Shown here: in pieces, positions 1 through 11,112 of the stretch
How the letters are laid out: each line of letters begins with the position of its first letter
How positions within the stretch are numbered: the stretch's first letter is position 1
Source: Rhodeus uyekii
Taxonomy: Eukaryota > Chordata > Actinopteri > Cypriniformes > Acheilognathidae
Reading direction: 5' to 3'
DNA length: 64,000 nt
Assembly: GCA_037043235.1 (NCBI GenBank)
Contig: JAWRVZ010000055.1
Location: 1,054,001 to 1,118,000, forward strand
Notes under the pieces: model-generated
The model's input: the letters and a program-made list of their open reading frames with translations, nothing else
What the model was told of the DNA's origin: nothing
The model's database searches: none
Program-made: the position numbers and the translations under genes

Positions 1-1104
1 CCCAGACCAGAGCACTGTGGGCCGCTAATCTACTGGGCTTGATGGCCTAGTAGGCCAGTGCACTTTAGGGGGGATACTAAATCTCTTCTGTTGCTCTCTG
101 TTCTCTACCAGATGCTACCATATAAGATAATCACTGAAAGATCACTGTCTCTTCAACACAAACAGACAAATTCTGGTCTACAAACCTGGAGACCCTGCTC
201 ACAGTCTGGTTTTGCTTTTCTGAATATGCTTTACCTGTCTCTTTCTTTTAATTAGTGAGCAGAGATGCATGGAGCGGCAATACTTGATATTTTATGGTGT
301 TTCAAGAAGGTCTCGGTGAATGTCTCAAAAATGCAAACTAAAGTAAAAACACTGATGGGTCAAAGGGTAAATGTTTGCCTATTAGTTCATTTTGAAGGAC
401 ATTCACTGGTGAATAAAATATTGTTCTGCCATTCAAAATAATAATTTTTTACATACTTTGTGAGCATCACCTGATCCATGTGGGAAACAATTATACAAAA
501 ATAAACAAATGTGTTGCAATCAGTGATGGTGGCCAGTAGGTGACAACAATTTATTGCATTCGAATATGTATGTATATCTCTTGACTGAACGACTTAATGA
601 CTTAATGACATATTTGATCAATTGTCACCATTGATAGCCGAAAGTAGACGAAAAACAGTATGCCAAAAGAGTCACAATTCACTGTATTCATAAAAGATTT
701 GGCAAAAAGATCTATGGTAGAGGAAGAGGATTTGTGAAAGACAGTGAAGGAGTGCAAGTGATACTGGTAGGTCACATGATTGTTTACACTAACAAATACT
801 GCATGTTTGGATTATTTTCATACTGTACGCACATTCATATTCTACAGAACATAAAAAGTGTATAGAATTTATGCAAATGTAGAACCTACTTGTATCTAAT
901 CATTTATTGACTCATTTAATTCAAAAACAGATTTGTTTAGGAACAAAACAAGTAATTGTGTGAGTCATTAAAGTTTTCACTGCACTTACTTGTAAAAGTA
1001 ATGAATGAGTCATTGAAGCATTAATTCTGAATCATGTCCTCAACCAATTTGTTCAAAAGCACTGATTCATTTAGGAACTAAGCAACACTATTGTGTGTAT
1101 TTTG
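1..1104. other. AT-rich non-coding DNA
   Basis: I see no gene here. The stretch is AT-rich, with frequent stops in every frame and no recognisable protein motif. The short open frame at 58-255 has no family resemblance and is best treated as chance. Confidence 0.6.
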
Positions 1105-1264
1105 GAGACGTGCTATGCGTGTATACCGGCTGGTGTTTACAATGCCAAAATTTTGGGTTCGAGTCCCAGGGAAAGCAAGAACTGATCAAAATGCCAATAT
1201 GTATCTTAAATGCAATGTAAGTCACTTTGGATAAAAGTGTCTACCAAATGCATAAATGTAAATG
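1105..1264 (+). repeat. tRNA-derived SINE with fish-type 3' tail
   Basis: A perfect polymerase III B box (GGTTCGAGTCC, 1156-1166) lies about 45 bases after a weak A-box-like stretch, as in a tRNA-derived SINE head. A body follows, then a tail at about 1217-1264 reading CTTTGGATAAAAGTGTCTAC and then AAATGCATAAATG. That tail is very common in fish SINEs and is thought to be recognised by a partner LINE. It is not a functional tRNA gene because the cloverleaf is not maintained. The same tail occurs in reverse near 54115-54170. Confidence 0.7.
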
Positions 1265-2334
1265 CTTGTTTATTGACTCTGCATTTGCAAGCTTTTAGTC
1301 AAGATGCAGAAATTTGAATCCAGCAAAATTACCTTCTAATCAAGCTATTTATGTACTGGTATTATTCCAGCTCTGATAAATAAAACATAGGTTTGTAACA
1401 TCACAGTGTGTAAACTAACGACACAACTTGAAGACATATCAAGGGAACCAAGGGATATAGATGAATAAGAATCCATGAATCGTATTATGTTAGTCATATA
1501 TTCATTTGAACTTAAGAGTGAATCACTAAAGAAAAAACAATAGCATAAAGAAACCTTACAGTGGGTTTAAATATGACAAGGAAAATAAAAAAACATTCTT
1601 TAACTTGACTCGTGTTATCTGAGAGATCATTTATGCTTGGTTTAGTATCTCTGCCAGACAGTGACAACATTGCTGGTTGTAAAGGTTGTAAATCTCAGCA
1701 AAAACTAGATCGCCTCTTGCCCTGTCTCTCTCTCTCTCTGTATATCTCACATCATAAAAGAAGGAGAATGTATCGTTGACCTACAGCTGCGGTCGGAGGC
1801 TGTATCTATTTATCGTCATTGCTTTTAAAGGATTTTGTCACTCCATCTTATGATCTCTCACTTTCCTCCCTTCTTCCCATTCTTTTAAATGCTGAACTAT
1901 AGAGAAAAACCTTTTTGTTTCAACACAAAAAAAGAAGTATAAATATAAAATGAAAGTTTCATCAGTCTGAGATGGAAGTTGTTTAAAACTGAACACATAT
2001 AGGCTACAAATTGAGTAGTGTCCGTTTAAAAAAAGTTTATTGTATCAATTCAAATCAATATTTCAAAATTTAACTGAATTTAGCTTTCAATTGCTTACAT
2101 GTGATCATTATTCAGCTCAAACCAAAACCAGCAGCTTACTTAAATTATTTATTTCTGTCTTTATTTATTTATTTATTCTAATTGTCTGATAATGCAAAGT
2201 AACCAAAGTAATTAAGGTCTAAAAAAGTAACATGAATACAGTATTATTTCATAATGCAGTATTAATTTGCTATACCATTCTGAATAGCACATTTTATTGT
2301 AAAAAATCAGTTCTATAAAGAAAATGTATGTGTA
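1265..2334. other. AT-rich non-coding DNA
   Basis: I see no gene. There is a short TC-rich run near 1725-1742 and generally low GC. Nothing else stands out. Confidence 0.6.
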
Positions 2335-2566
2335 AGTGCCTGGTTTTCCATGTGTTATGGGGACCCCATACCAATGATATTTGACCTTATGGGGACATTT
2401 TTTGGTCCCCATGAGGAAAACAGCTTATAAGTCATGCTAAATTAAATGTTTTGAAAATGTAAAAATTAGGAAAGTTGGTTTAGGGGTGGGGTTTGTGTAG
2501 GGGGATAGATATACAGTATACAAATCGTCTATGGGAAGTCCCCATAAAACATGGAAACACACTGTG
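2335..2566. mobile_element. MITE-like repeat, TTATGGGGAC inverted termini
   Basis: The left end reads TTTTCCATGTGTTATGGGGA and the right end contains TCCCCATAAAACATGGAAAC, so the two ends are imperfect inverted repeats of about 20 bp. Between them is the phrase TGAGGAAAACAGCTTATAA, which I recognise as recurring in fish interspersed repeats of this type. No transposase is encoded, so it is probably a non-autonomous DNA element moved in trans. I could not fix an unambiguous target-site duplication. Confidence 0.6.
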
Positions 2567-4760
2567 TATGTGTGTCTTCACACACTACTCGTCACTTCTG
2601 AGAGTAAGAGTACGGCATTTCCACTCTGATTATTCCCTAATGGGTGTGTAATGCCAGAGAACGGAGGGGCGGCTCTGTGTGTTAACCCAGTAATAAAATC
2701 CCCCTCTTTAAAGAGAACTCACAGAAGCACAATTACCCCTCTGACATCTCGTACTTGCATGATTTATGAAAGGAATATTACTCTGCACCTCTGCTCCCGC
2801 CTCCCTCTGTCACACACTTCCTCGTAACGTAGAAAGAGTGAGAAAAAAAACTACTGATTGAGGGGGAAATAGAGTTTGACCTGAAAGAGAGGTGAAAGTG
2901 GAGAGGTGGAAGAGACAGAGGGAATGAGAGAGAAGAAAGTAAAGAGGAAAAAAAGTACAAGGCTCCTGATGAGTTCCTTGGTTGGAATCTCCTTCTGGCA
3001 GTCTGGTCACCTGCCATGTGTGAACAAGCTTTCAGCTTAGATAATCATCACCTCACACACTTCTAATTGGCCATATGTGTCATCAATGGACCACTTCTAC
3101 ATTGTGGGTGGGCTTACTTAGATATACTTTAGGGATAAATTTGTCCCCAGACGTGAAATAATTATACACAACCTCCTTTTGGGGACAATTGGGGGCGTTC
3201 TCATTTAGTACCGTACATAAAAGTAAAATAAAGCCAAGTAATAATGTAATGTAATGTAAATAAAAAATTAATAAAAAATGTTCACAGTGCAAAGTATTTA
3301 TTTAGGGTTTGTGTTAAGGTTAGTCAGAGTAGCTATGTCTAAATGCACTAAATGTTTGAATTTTGATTGATTTGATAATTTTTTTTTATACAAAAGTTTG
3401 TTTTCTCTGAATTTGATTATATTTAAGTCAAACCAAACCTATTTGTCATAACTCAGTTTTCCCCACACAAATTGATTACCAATTGATGAAAATAATGAAA
3501 TAAAATATAATAGTAAGTAAAAACTACTACTGTTTTATGAAAAGATTGATGGGATGGAATCAGTATAAATGTCAAATGCAGGTTATTGTTGATACTGTAG
3601 CTTTGTTTTTACAGAAGTATAAATAGTAAGAGGGTAAATACGCCAGTGTAAGCAGAGCAGTGAAGTGAAATCAGACTATTCCTGATTGCTGAGACTGACA
3701 GCTGGAACCTGGGGCTGGTTAGCTGTGATGTGCTGATCAGCAGGGCCTGACCTGTTCTGTCTGAGCCTTAAGTCAGAGCATGGTGATGTTTCCCCTCAGG
3801 GGTCTCCGCTGTCTTCATCATTATCATCATCACCTCTGACACTGTTGTTTGTTACACATTAGCAAGTACAGTGAAATTCACAAAAACACAATTTCCTTCC
3901 TTTGTTTATGTTCCTTTCTGACTTTTACAGGATACTGAGTATTTCTAAACATGTTGCTGTACATTAGCAGAATAACTGTACTGTGATTGGACAGAACATC
4001 TGGGATCTAATATAGGTACCCTGAAAGTCAACTGAAAAAATGAAATGACAACTCACCATAAACAGTAAAACCGTTAATGACAATACATGCAAATATACAT
4101 AATTAAAAAGTATTGTAAAAAAAAGAATAATAATAAAGATTTACAATAATAAAATGTTACAATAATAAAAGTACAAAGTATGAATTACAGTGAAAATTAT
4201 GATTAACAAGGCAATTTATAAACTTTCTAGTAACATATTGATAAATTAAATTACAATATATGTTTTAGAGTGTTATATTACTTCAATGTTTAGAATGCTA
4301 TAAACACTAACTGATTTAAAGTACAGAATAGATTTTCATTGTAAAAAAACAAAGGAAAAGAAAAGGATGATAATGCTTTCTATAAGTTGATATATTTATA
4401 TAATTTAAAGGCATCAATTGTAACCATCATTGGAATAATGGCAACATGTTTGTTGGCCAGTTTGTTTTTAAAATGAAAACCAAGATGCCTACGTTGCTCT
4501 TTTTTGTCCTTTTATTTATAAGGTGTTAACTAACTACCTTATTTTTATATTAAAATACTCTTTTCACATTTTAACTGTAATTTCAGTACAAAGTAGGTAA
4601 TGCAGCCCTATAATGCCACTTAAGATATTTCAATTGATCACTTCATTGAATTTAAATACATATGTATAATAGAAGCTCACTTTAAGCAAACATTCAGACT
4701 GCAGCCTCCCCTTTTGGCTCATCAACAGGAAAAGCAGAAGTAAAAGGTCAGTCATCTGGA
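2567..4760. other. Non-coding DNA with two GC-balanced segments
   Basis: I see no convincing coding sequence. Two stretches, about 2580-2800 and 3640-3850, have balanced composition and little simple repeat, unlike the AT-rich surroundings. They could be conserved regulatory DNA, but this is judged from composition alone. The minus-strand frames at 2778-3017 lack any known motif. Confidence 0.45.
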
Positions 4761-4964
4761 TCAGGAAAGCACTGAAAGGCAAATGTCATAACATTTATGG
4801 CTACGTGTGAGTGTTCTTTGTGCTCAAACACATTTGTGTCACTTACGCTCTGGTTTGTGTACATCTCTGCTCTTTCCGTTGGGCTTCATAACAATCACTG
4901 TAAGCATGTAACAAATAAATACAGCAAAGAGCATCAGCACTATTATTGATATATCCGTACACAT
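4761..4964 (-). CDS. Candidate small single-pass membrane protein, possibly two coding exons
   Basis: On the minus strand an ATG at 4964 opens a frame of about 41 codons. It has one strongly hydrophobic segment (ISIIVLMLFAVFICYMLTV) followed by a charged tail (KPNGKSRDVHKPE). This is the layout of a short type I or III membrane protein with a basic cytosolic side. Unspliced, the frame stops at 4839. A good splice donor, GTAAGT, lies at 4846-4841 just before that stop, and a pyrimidine-rich acceptor (CTTTCAG, 4778-4772) follows 69 bases later. Splicing would add two codons and end at 4761. The frame is also open about 24 codons upstream of the ATG, so an upstream exon is possible. I do not recognise the family. 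Reading-frame length alone could be chance; the combination of a transmembrane segment with a donor and acceptor is what raises it. Confidence 0.4.
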
Positions 4965-5800
4965 TAATGTTTGAAACTCTGAGTTGTTATGTAGTCCAGC
5001 ACCATCAGTGTGTGTTATTGAATCAACCCGGTCTGTTCAGTATGTGTATCCAGACTGCACATGTAATCCCTCTAATGACAGACTGCCTAATAGACCTCTC
5101 ATTCAGGGATCTGACACAGTGAGTTAACCAATTACACGCTATTTACCACCAGTGAGAGAGGATGCGTTCATATTTATATTTCTGAGTGGCTTTTCAAAGA
5201 ATCTGGCATTCATTTTATAGGCTATTTTTCAAACCCTGGGCACAGAATCAAGCCTGAAAATGTTCTTAAAATGTTTTATGCACAAAAAATAGAGCTATGA
5301 AATGGTGAATATTACAGGGAAGGCTATTATGGTCAGACTGGATAGCATCGTTTGGTTCAGCATTGCAGCAGAAGGTATGCAGACATCCAGACATGTGTCA
5401 TATATCTGCATTTTGTCTCTAGACAGAAGTTTTCTGAATCACTCACATAAGTTTCTTTGACAGACAGAGCACACTGAAACGTTACCTAGCAACATGACAC
5501 TTCAAGCTTATTGTGCAAGCCATTTTTGGAACTCATCGTCATGGCAAAATAAACAGTGCAATCAGGTCTGACAGAAACCCAATCTAGCGCTAAATGTCAT
5601 TCAACCATTATTATGCACAGCCAATGGTTTCTAAAAAAATCCTTGTTTGTTAGTGAATCTTCACAAATATTTCTATAATAACCACCAAATACCTAAAACA
5701 TTTAAATGTTTGAAAGATATAATACTCAAAAGTGTCAAACAACAGTAGCTTCAACAGATCACATCACCCAAAATTGTCAATTCCACACCTCCACCTCCTC
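4965..5800. other. Non-coding DNA
   Basis: I see no gene beyond the possible upstream extension of the membrane-protein exon to about 5035. The segment 5040-5180 has balanced composition. Confidence 0.5.
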
Positions 5801-6020
5801 ATCTTCTCCATGACCAGCCTCATGCCTGTGGGCAGAGCCTCGGGGTGGGTGAAAGCTGCACAGGCCATCCACAGTGTGCCCACCCAGAGTCTGGCTACGG
5901 CGCCAGGGAGGCCATATGGGCTTAGGCTGGCACACGGTCCCTCAGTTGGGGAAGAGCCAGTCTGACTTACCCACTCTCCACTGGACCTCTGGAGATGGGT
6001 GACCATCTGGTGTCCCTCCC
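5801..6020. other. GC-rich island of unknown origin
   Basis: About 220 bases of clearly GC-rich sequence sit in AT-rich DNA. Long frames stay open on both strands (+ 5732-5965 and - 6006-5764). Neither has a domain I recognise or clear splice borders. It could be a decayed exon, a piece of a retroelement, or a retro-copied fragment. I cannot decide between these from the sequence. Confidence 0.35.
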
Positions 6021-6953
6021 CCCAAAAGAACTCCCCATACCCTAAAAGTCTGAAATGGAATGAGAGTGAAATGAACGAATGGACACACTTGTGCTCTCTA
6101 CGTTATCACGCGCAGGTGCGAGATCAAGAGGGAGCCTACTAGCAGCAAAACGAAGCCTATGGGATGCAAAAGCTATTAAATTTATTAAAGAGCATGGCAT
6201 ATTATTGAGGTCAATCCATTCGTGCAAATGACACATTGGTTCCCATAGCAAAAACATTATAATAATTTCTGATTCAATATGTGGAAGTGGTTTTAAAATA
6301 CACTTTATGCACAATCAAAATCTAATCAAGGTTGGTATATGAAATTGCCTTAAAAATAATATAATGACATAATGTCATGTTACAAAAGTGAAATAAAACT
6401 ACAAAATAGCAAATACATATTTTCCCCCTATAGAAAGCAACACCATTGCCAATTTCAATGCTCAGAAAGCTAGTAAAGACATTCTTAAAATAGTCCATGT
6501 AAAAAAATATTATGAGTGTGACTAATTAAGACAGACATTTCCTTTTGGGGTAAACTAACCCTAATCATGTGCTTCAACGATCTGATGTCAATGATATCTT
6601 TGCAAATCATTAAGTAATAATGATTACTTTAAGCAGAAAAGTGGTGATTAACAATTTAGATTAATTAATAATATTTGTTGTTAAGGAATACATGATGACA
6701 TTAACAATTCACATATTACTTAATCTATTTATCAGATAGACTCTTTATTAGTTGCTGATGCAGTAATCATTGATGAATGGTTTGATTCTTCTTGAGTCAT
6801 ACAGTAATATTTATCTGTGCATTAGTTGAGAATGAATTAATTCATATTCATGCATTGATATTATAAAGTATTTACAATAGTTGTTAAATACCATGTGTAA
6901 ATATGTAGTGTTCCTGTGCAATTTATTGAAACTAAACTAAACACCAAGTTGCT
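6021..6953. other. AT-rich non-coding DNA
   Basis: I see no gene. Repeated AATAATGATTA-like words and ATTAAT runs dominate 6540-6900. The minus-strand frame at 6314-6042 has no recognisable motif. Confidence 0.55.
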
Positions 6954-6989
6954 TATCATTTACTGTCACTCTTCGTCATTAACATGTTG
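6954..6989 (+). repeat. 36-bp direct repeat, left copy
   Basis: This 36-bp segment, beginning TATCATTTACTGTCACTCTT, recurs at 30160-30195 in the same orientation with one mismatch (C here, A there). The two copies bracket the whole nested retroelement block. Its origin is discussed in the findings. Confidence 0.75.
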
Positions 6990-7306
6990 TTGTAACGCCA
7001 TGCCAGCAGAGGGAGCCCTCACCTGAATTCTGACTGTGACTTACCTGTTCACTCTGCAACTACTTCCTGTTTGGTAGCCATATTAAGCATGGCTTGACCA
7101 AACAGCCTTTGCGAAGTATTGCCAGTTTCACTGCTTTACCTGTTCTCTGACTTTTGCCTTGTTGTTGACCCATTGCCTGATTATCTCGTTCTCTGTTTTC
7201 TGGATTACCCCTTGGACTGGTTTGCCTGTTGGATTGCTATTGTGGTTTTGAATCCTTGCCTGGCTTCTGTTATTGATCTGGATTTCCCTAATAAAAACTT
7301 CCACAC
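6990..7306 (+). other. LTR-like or leader region of sushi-type retrotransposon
   Basis: Directly upstream of the gag frame is a pyrimidine- and TG-rich stretch ending with a polyadenylation-like AATAAAAAC near 7290. This is the texture of the R-U5 part of fish Ty3/gypsy LTRs. No typical primer-binding site is visible between this signal and the gag ATG at 7307, so the leader may be rearranged or partly deleted. No matching 3' LTR was found on the far side of the composite. Confidence 0.4.
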
Positions 7307-8250
7307 ATGGATTCTAACACAGCTTCAGCCTCATCCTTACAGAATACTTTACCTACCCTGAATCCAGCGGCGGTTTTGGAGCTTCAAGCAGCTTTCGCTT
7401 ATCAAGGGGAAATGCTTAAAGGATATCAGGCACAGCTTGACAAGCTTCAATCTGCCAATGAATACCTGATCCACTACATTCGATCCCTTCCTCCACCCAT
7501 GCCACCTACAGTAAGTTTTGCTATACCTGATAAGTTTGCTGGTTCATCTGAACAGTGTAGAGGGTTTATTCACCAAGTGGAGATTTATTTTGATAACCAG
7601 AAGGACAAGTTTATTTCTGATGGAAGAAGTGTGCTTTCCTCATGGCCAATCTCTCTGGTAAAGCGATTGATTGGGCCGCGGCAATTTGGGAAACTGATTT
7701 GAAGTGTAGATCTTCATATGATTACTTCATTTATCAGCTACGAGAGGTGTTCGAATATCCTGCGGGGGGCAAAGATATATCAACACAACTTCTTCAAATG
7801 TCTCAGGGCAATCGTACTACTGCGGACTATACCATTGAGTTTAGAACACTTGCAGTGCAGAGTGGATGGACCGATGTTTCACTGAAGACTTTGTTGAAAC
7901 ACGATGCTGATCTTCAAACCGAACTGGCCTGCAAGGGGGAGAATTCTTCTTTCTCTGATTATGTGACACTGGCGATCAAAATTGACAACCTAATGAGAAA
8001 TACTCCCAAAAAGATATCTCCTCGATGGTCAAGCTCCCCGACCACACATCAATTACTCCATGTTCCTCAGTTTACCACAATACCTGAATCGAGGCCCAAG
8101 CCAGAACCCATGCAGCTGGGGCTCTCCAGACTCTCTGAGGAAGAGAGAATTCGGAGACTGTGTTACTACTGTGGTGAAACAGGCCACGTTAGCATGGGAT
8201 ACGTTAGAGCAACCAAGACCACCAACCGGGTAACTATTGGCCAGTTTTCT
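7307..8250 (+). pseudogene. gag: Sushi-type Ty3/gypsy gag, frameshifted
   Basis: This is the capsid/nucleocapsid polyprotein of a sushi-like Ty3/gypsy retrotransposon, which would form the particle that packages element RNA. The first frame (7307-7702) carries an N-terminal coiled region and the family motif around FAGSSEQCRGF. The sequence then continues in another frame (7642-8526) with the retrotransposon-gag segment (TADYTIEFRTLAVQSGW), so a frameshift lies near 7625-7645. A zinc-knuckle start (CYYCGETGHV) is visible near 8160, but its last cysteine is lost. Frameshift and damaged knuckle mark it as dead. The same element resumes on the right at 27436. The start ATG follows an LTR-like segment directly. 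Confidence 0.8.
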
Positions 8251-8600
8251 CTTCTCCCTATAAAATCACTGACTTTCCCTGTTCAGGTGACTACTGAAAA
8301 TGTCTCTGTTGATTTAACAGATCTGACTGACTCTGGAGCAGCCCTGAACCTTATTCACAAAGATCTCATCACCAAATTCAACATTCCTACTCAATCCTGT
8401 AAACCACCTTTCAAGATCAGTGCGATCAATGACGCACCCATTGGAAATGGTATTACTCCGCAGACCCAACCTCTACAACTCCATATCGGATTATTTCATC
8501 AAGAAACCATTTATTTCTGTCATTGACTCGCCCCCTGACATGACATCATCCTTGGCTTTCCCTGGTTATCTGTCCATGACCCTGTTATCTCCTGGCATTA
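8251..8600 (+). pseudogene. pro: Sushi-type retropepsin domain, degenerate
   Basis: The aspartic protease that would cleave the Gag-Pol precursor. The frame shows the retropepsin active-site context as LTDSGAALNLI, so the catalytic D-S-G triad is present. The flap and second half follow to about 8526. The continuation containing the conserved LGFP-like motif is in another frame (8520-8611), giving another frameshift. It lies between gag and RT in the usual sushi order. Confidence 0.7.
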
Positions 8601-9495
8601 CGGTGAGTTGACTCATTGGTCCAAATTTTGCCTTAACCATTGCATGCACTTGAATGTGGTCCAGCCCTGTCTCACTACCAGCATTGAAAGCCCAGACACC
8701 AAGCACATTACAAAGATTCCAGACTGTTACAGTGATCTTGCCGAGGTGTTTAGCAAAACCAAAGCCACCCAACTTCCACCGCATCGGCCATGGGACTGTG
8801 CTATTGATTTGTCAGGCACCATGCCTCCTAAAAGTAAAGTGTATTCTGTCTCGTAATGAAACTCAAGCTATGGAGGAGTATACAGAAGAAGCCTTGAACT
8901 CTGGGTTTATCCGCCCTTCCACTTCCCCAGCTGCAGCAGGTTTTTCTTTGTGGAGAAGAAGGGTGGAGGTTTACGCCCATGTATTTATTACAGGGGATTG
9001 AATAATGTGTCAAGTTCCGTTATCCCCTCCCACTGGTTCCTGCAGCCCTGGAACAACTACAAGCTATCAAACTTGATCTCAGAAGCGCGTACAATTTGAT
9101 TAGGATTCGGGAGGGGGATGAATGGAAATCGGCCTTCCTCACCACCAGGGGGTACTATGAATATCTTGTCACGCCCTATGGACTTGCTAATGCCCCTGCA
9201 GTGTTTCAATCCTTCATCAATGAGATCTTTCGTGACCTACTGAACCAGTATGTCGTGGCCTACATAGACGACATACTCGTATATTCCAAGTGTGAAGCTG
9301 ACCACATTAATCATGTCAAGTCGGTGCTCACGTGAGAACCGTCGGTGCTCACGTCGGTGCCTATGTGAGAACCAACTGTATGTCAAAGCTGAAAAGTGTG
9401 AGTTTTATGTTACCCAAACAACCAAAGTTGGATGAATCCAAAGTTCAAGCAGTCACTGAATAGCCCCAACATACCACCAAAAAATAATTGCAGAG
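8601..9495 (+). pseudogene. pol: Sushi-type reverse transcriptase, left half, degenerate
   Basis: The reverse transcriptase of the sushi-like element, which would copy element RNA to cDNA. It is spread over three frames. Recognisable parts are the pre-RT linker (8608-8856), the fingers motif LRP-C-YYRGLN near 8970-9005 and the palm (9096-9335) with YGLANAPAVFQ and the catalytic YIDDILVYSK. After 9335 the sequence carries a small local duplication (words around TCGGTGCTCACG at 9323-9356) and stops. The remaining thumb is cut at 9495 by the insertion of another LTR element and resumes at 27436. Several frameshifts and stops make it non-functional. Confidence 0.8.
9491..9495 (+). repeat. 5-bp target-site duplication (left), CAGAG
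   Basis: CAGAG directly precedes the LTR start TGTTACG at 9496 and recurs at 27431-27435 directly after the distal LTR end GTAACA. A 5-bp duplication fits LTR-retrotransposon integration. It falls in the sushi RT thumb, whose reading continues across the two flanks. Confidence 0.9.
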
Positions 9496-10325
9496 TGTTA
9501 CGAACCTTTAGCTGTCTAGGGTAGGACATAACATTTAGTTTTAAAATATTGCTTTGGAGTGAGCAGTAGAAAAGACCAGGTCACAAATTTGCAGTTCAAT
9601 TAGTTTATTACCATAAAGCCGAAGCCACTAAATGGGTGTACTATGTACAGTGTGTAAAGTAATTAAAGAAAAGAGAAATAACAAGCAACTAATGGGGATC
9701 AATGAACGAAGGTGGCGCCCAAATCAAAGAAAGGAATAAAACAAAACAGTTGGTAAACTAAATTCCCAAAACCCTCTAATCTGACTAACCAAAACAAAAT
9801 GTGAAAATTAAACCCGAAGTCTTCAGCGCGTCCGGCGCCCAGACTAAACTATACTGACTAATAACCGAAAAATACAAAAGTGGCACTCACCGCTTACCTG
9901 GTGTTTCTAACATTTGTTAGCTACGGGCGATATGTATGTCGCACGACATGCTTTCCTGTCCCTTGTCCCCCGAAAGGATTAAGTGAACAGTACTCAAAAA
10001 CAACCTTTGCTTTAAGGCTGTCACAAACGAGTACAAATGTTGAACCACAAATAATATACAAAGTATATTCAAAATATTAACAGAAGTTAACAACAAACAA
10101 CAAACTCAAAACCAAACACACCACACACACTCTGAGCTTGAGCTGCTAGCTGCTGATCATGGTGAGCAGGGAAGTTTTATATCAGCAGGGCGGCGCTTGA
10201 TTGGCTGCCCAGATGACATCACTGATGAAGATTGGCAGTTGTGTCCTCCAATCAGCAAAGACCTAATAGGAAGGATAGGTGGAGAACAAAAGTAGCTTCA
10301 AAAAGAAACTGTCAAGCACGTAACA
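9496..10325 (-). repeat. 3' LTR of Gmr1-like element
   Basis: An 830-bp LTR. The same sequence is found at 21356-21400 plus 26651-27430, split by the DIRS element. By eye I count about five substitutions and two short indels between the copies, so they are roughly 99 percent identical. The short frame at 9880-10080 occurs in both LTR copies and is not a gene. Confidence 0.9.
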
Positions 10326-10342
10326 CTCCCACCCTTAAAAGC
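10326..10342 (-). promoter_or_regulatory. Polypurine tract of Gmr1-like element
   Basis: On the minus strand the bases just before the 3' LTR read TTTTAAGGGTGGGAG. This purine run ends exactly at the LTR border, where plus-strand DNA synthesis would be primed. Confidence 0.65.
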
Positions 10343-10389
10343 AAACTATATGAAATTACATATATTTGTCTCACAGTAGAATATTACAA

Positions 10390-11112
10390 TTACCCTCGGG
10401 AAAGAGTATCGGCAAACACATTCTCCACACCTTTCTTATGTTTGATCACTAAATTGTAGTTTTGTGCAATCAAAGACCAGCGCATTAAGCGTTGATTATG
10501 GTTGTACATACGTGATAGAAAAACCAACGGATTGTGATCTGTGAACACAATAACAGGACGGTAACTAGAGCCAACATAAACATCGAAATATTGAAGTGCC
10601 ATCAGCAGTGCTAATGCCTCCTTCTCAATTGTCGAATAATTTAGTTGATGCTTGTTGAACTTACGGGAAAAGTAGCAAATGGGATGATCAACTCCGTTCG
10701 CATCCTCCTGCAAGAGTACAGCTCCAGCACCAACCGCACTAGCATCCACCTCTAGCTTAAATTCAGAAGACAGATCAGGTGCCTTCAGAACAGGAGCACT
10801 ACACAGAAGAGCTTTAATCGAAACAAATGCATACTGGCATTCGTCAGACCACCGAAACTGATGGGATGGGCTAAGGAGAGATGTCAAAGGTTGTGCAATT
10901 ACAGAAAAGTTCTTAAAAAAACTGCGGTAGTAACCAGCCATGCCTAAAAACCTACGAAGTTCTCGTCGAGTAGTTGGAATGGGGAACTCGGATATGGCAG
11001 TTACTTTCGCGTCTATCGGACGCACTTGACCTTGACCAACTTCCTTACCGAGATATGTGATAGTTGCTTGAGCAAATTCACATTTGGCCAAATTCAGGGT
11101 CAGTGATGCTTT
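10390..11112 (-). pseudogene. pol: Gmr1-like element RT C-terminus and RNase H
   Basis: The C-terminal part of the pol polyprotein. It begins in the RT connection with YLGKEVGQGQVRP and the thumb motif RRFLGMAGYYRSF. RNase H follows with all four acidic positions visible: D in LEVDASAVGAG, E in STIEKEALALL, D in VFTDHNPLVFL and D in FADTLSRG. RNase H would degrade template RNA during reverse transcription. The frame ends within 65 bases of the 3' LTR, so RNase H is the last pol domain. The fingers and palm of RT, including the YxDD motif, are missing: a deletion joins this part to the middle of integrase near 11105-11115. The homologous frame extends a few codons beyond the first ATG at 11091. 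Confidence 0.85.

Noticed and set aside
1105..1170. Possible tRNA gene from a perfect B box
   Set aside because: No cloverleaf is formed and a SINE body and tail follow, so it is a SINE head.
2778..3017. Two overlapping minus-strand frames of 66-79 codons
   Set aside because: Serine/leucine-rich products of a purine-rich tract; no motif.
9880..10080. 66-codon open frame, repeated almost identically at 26992-27192
   Set aside because: Both lie inside the LTRs of the same element and have no protein motif; they are LTR sequence.
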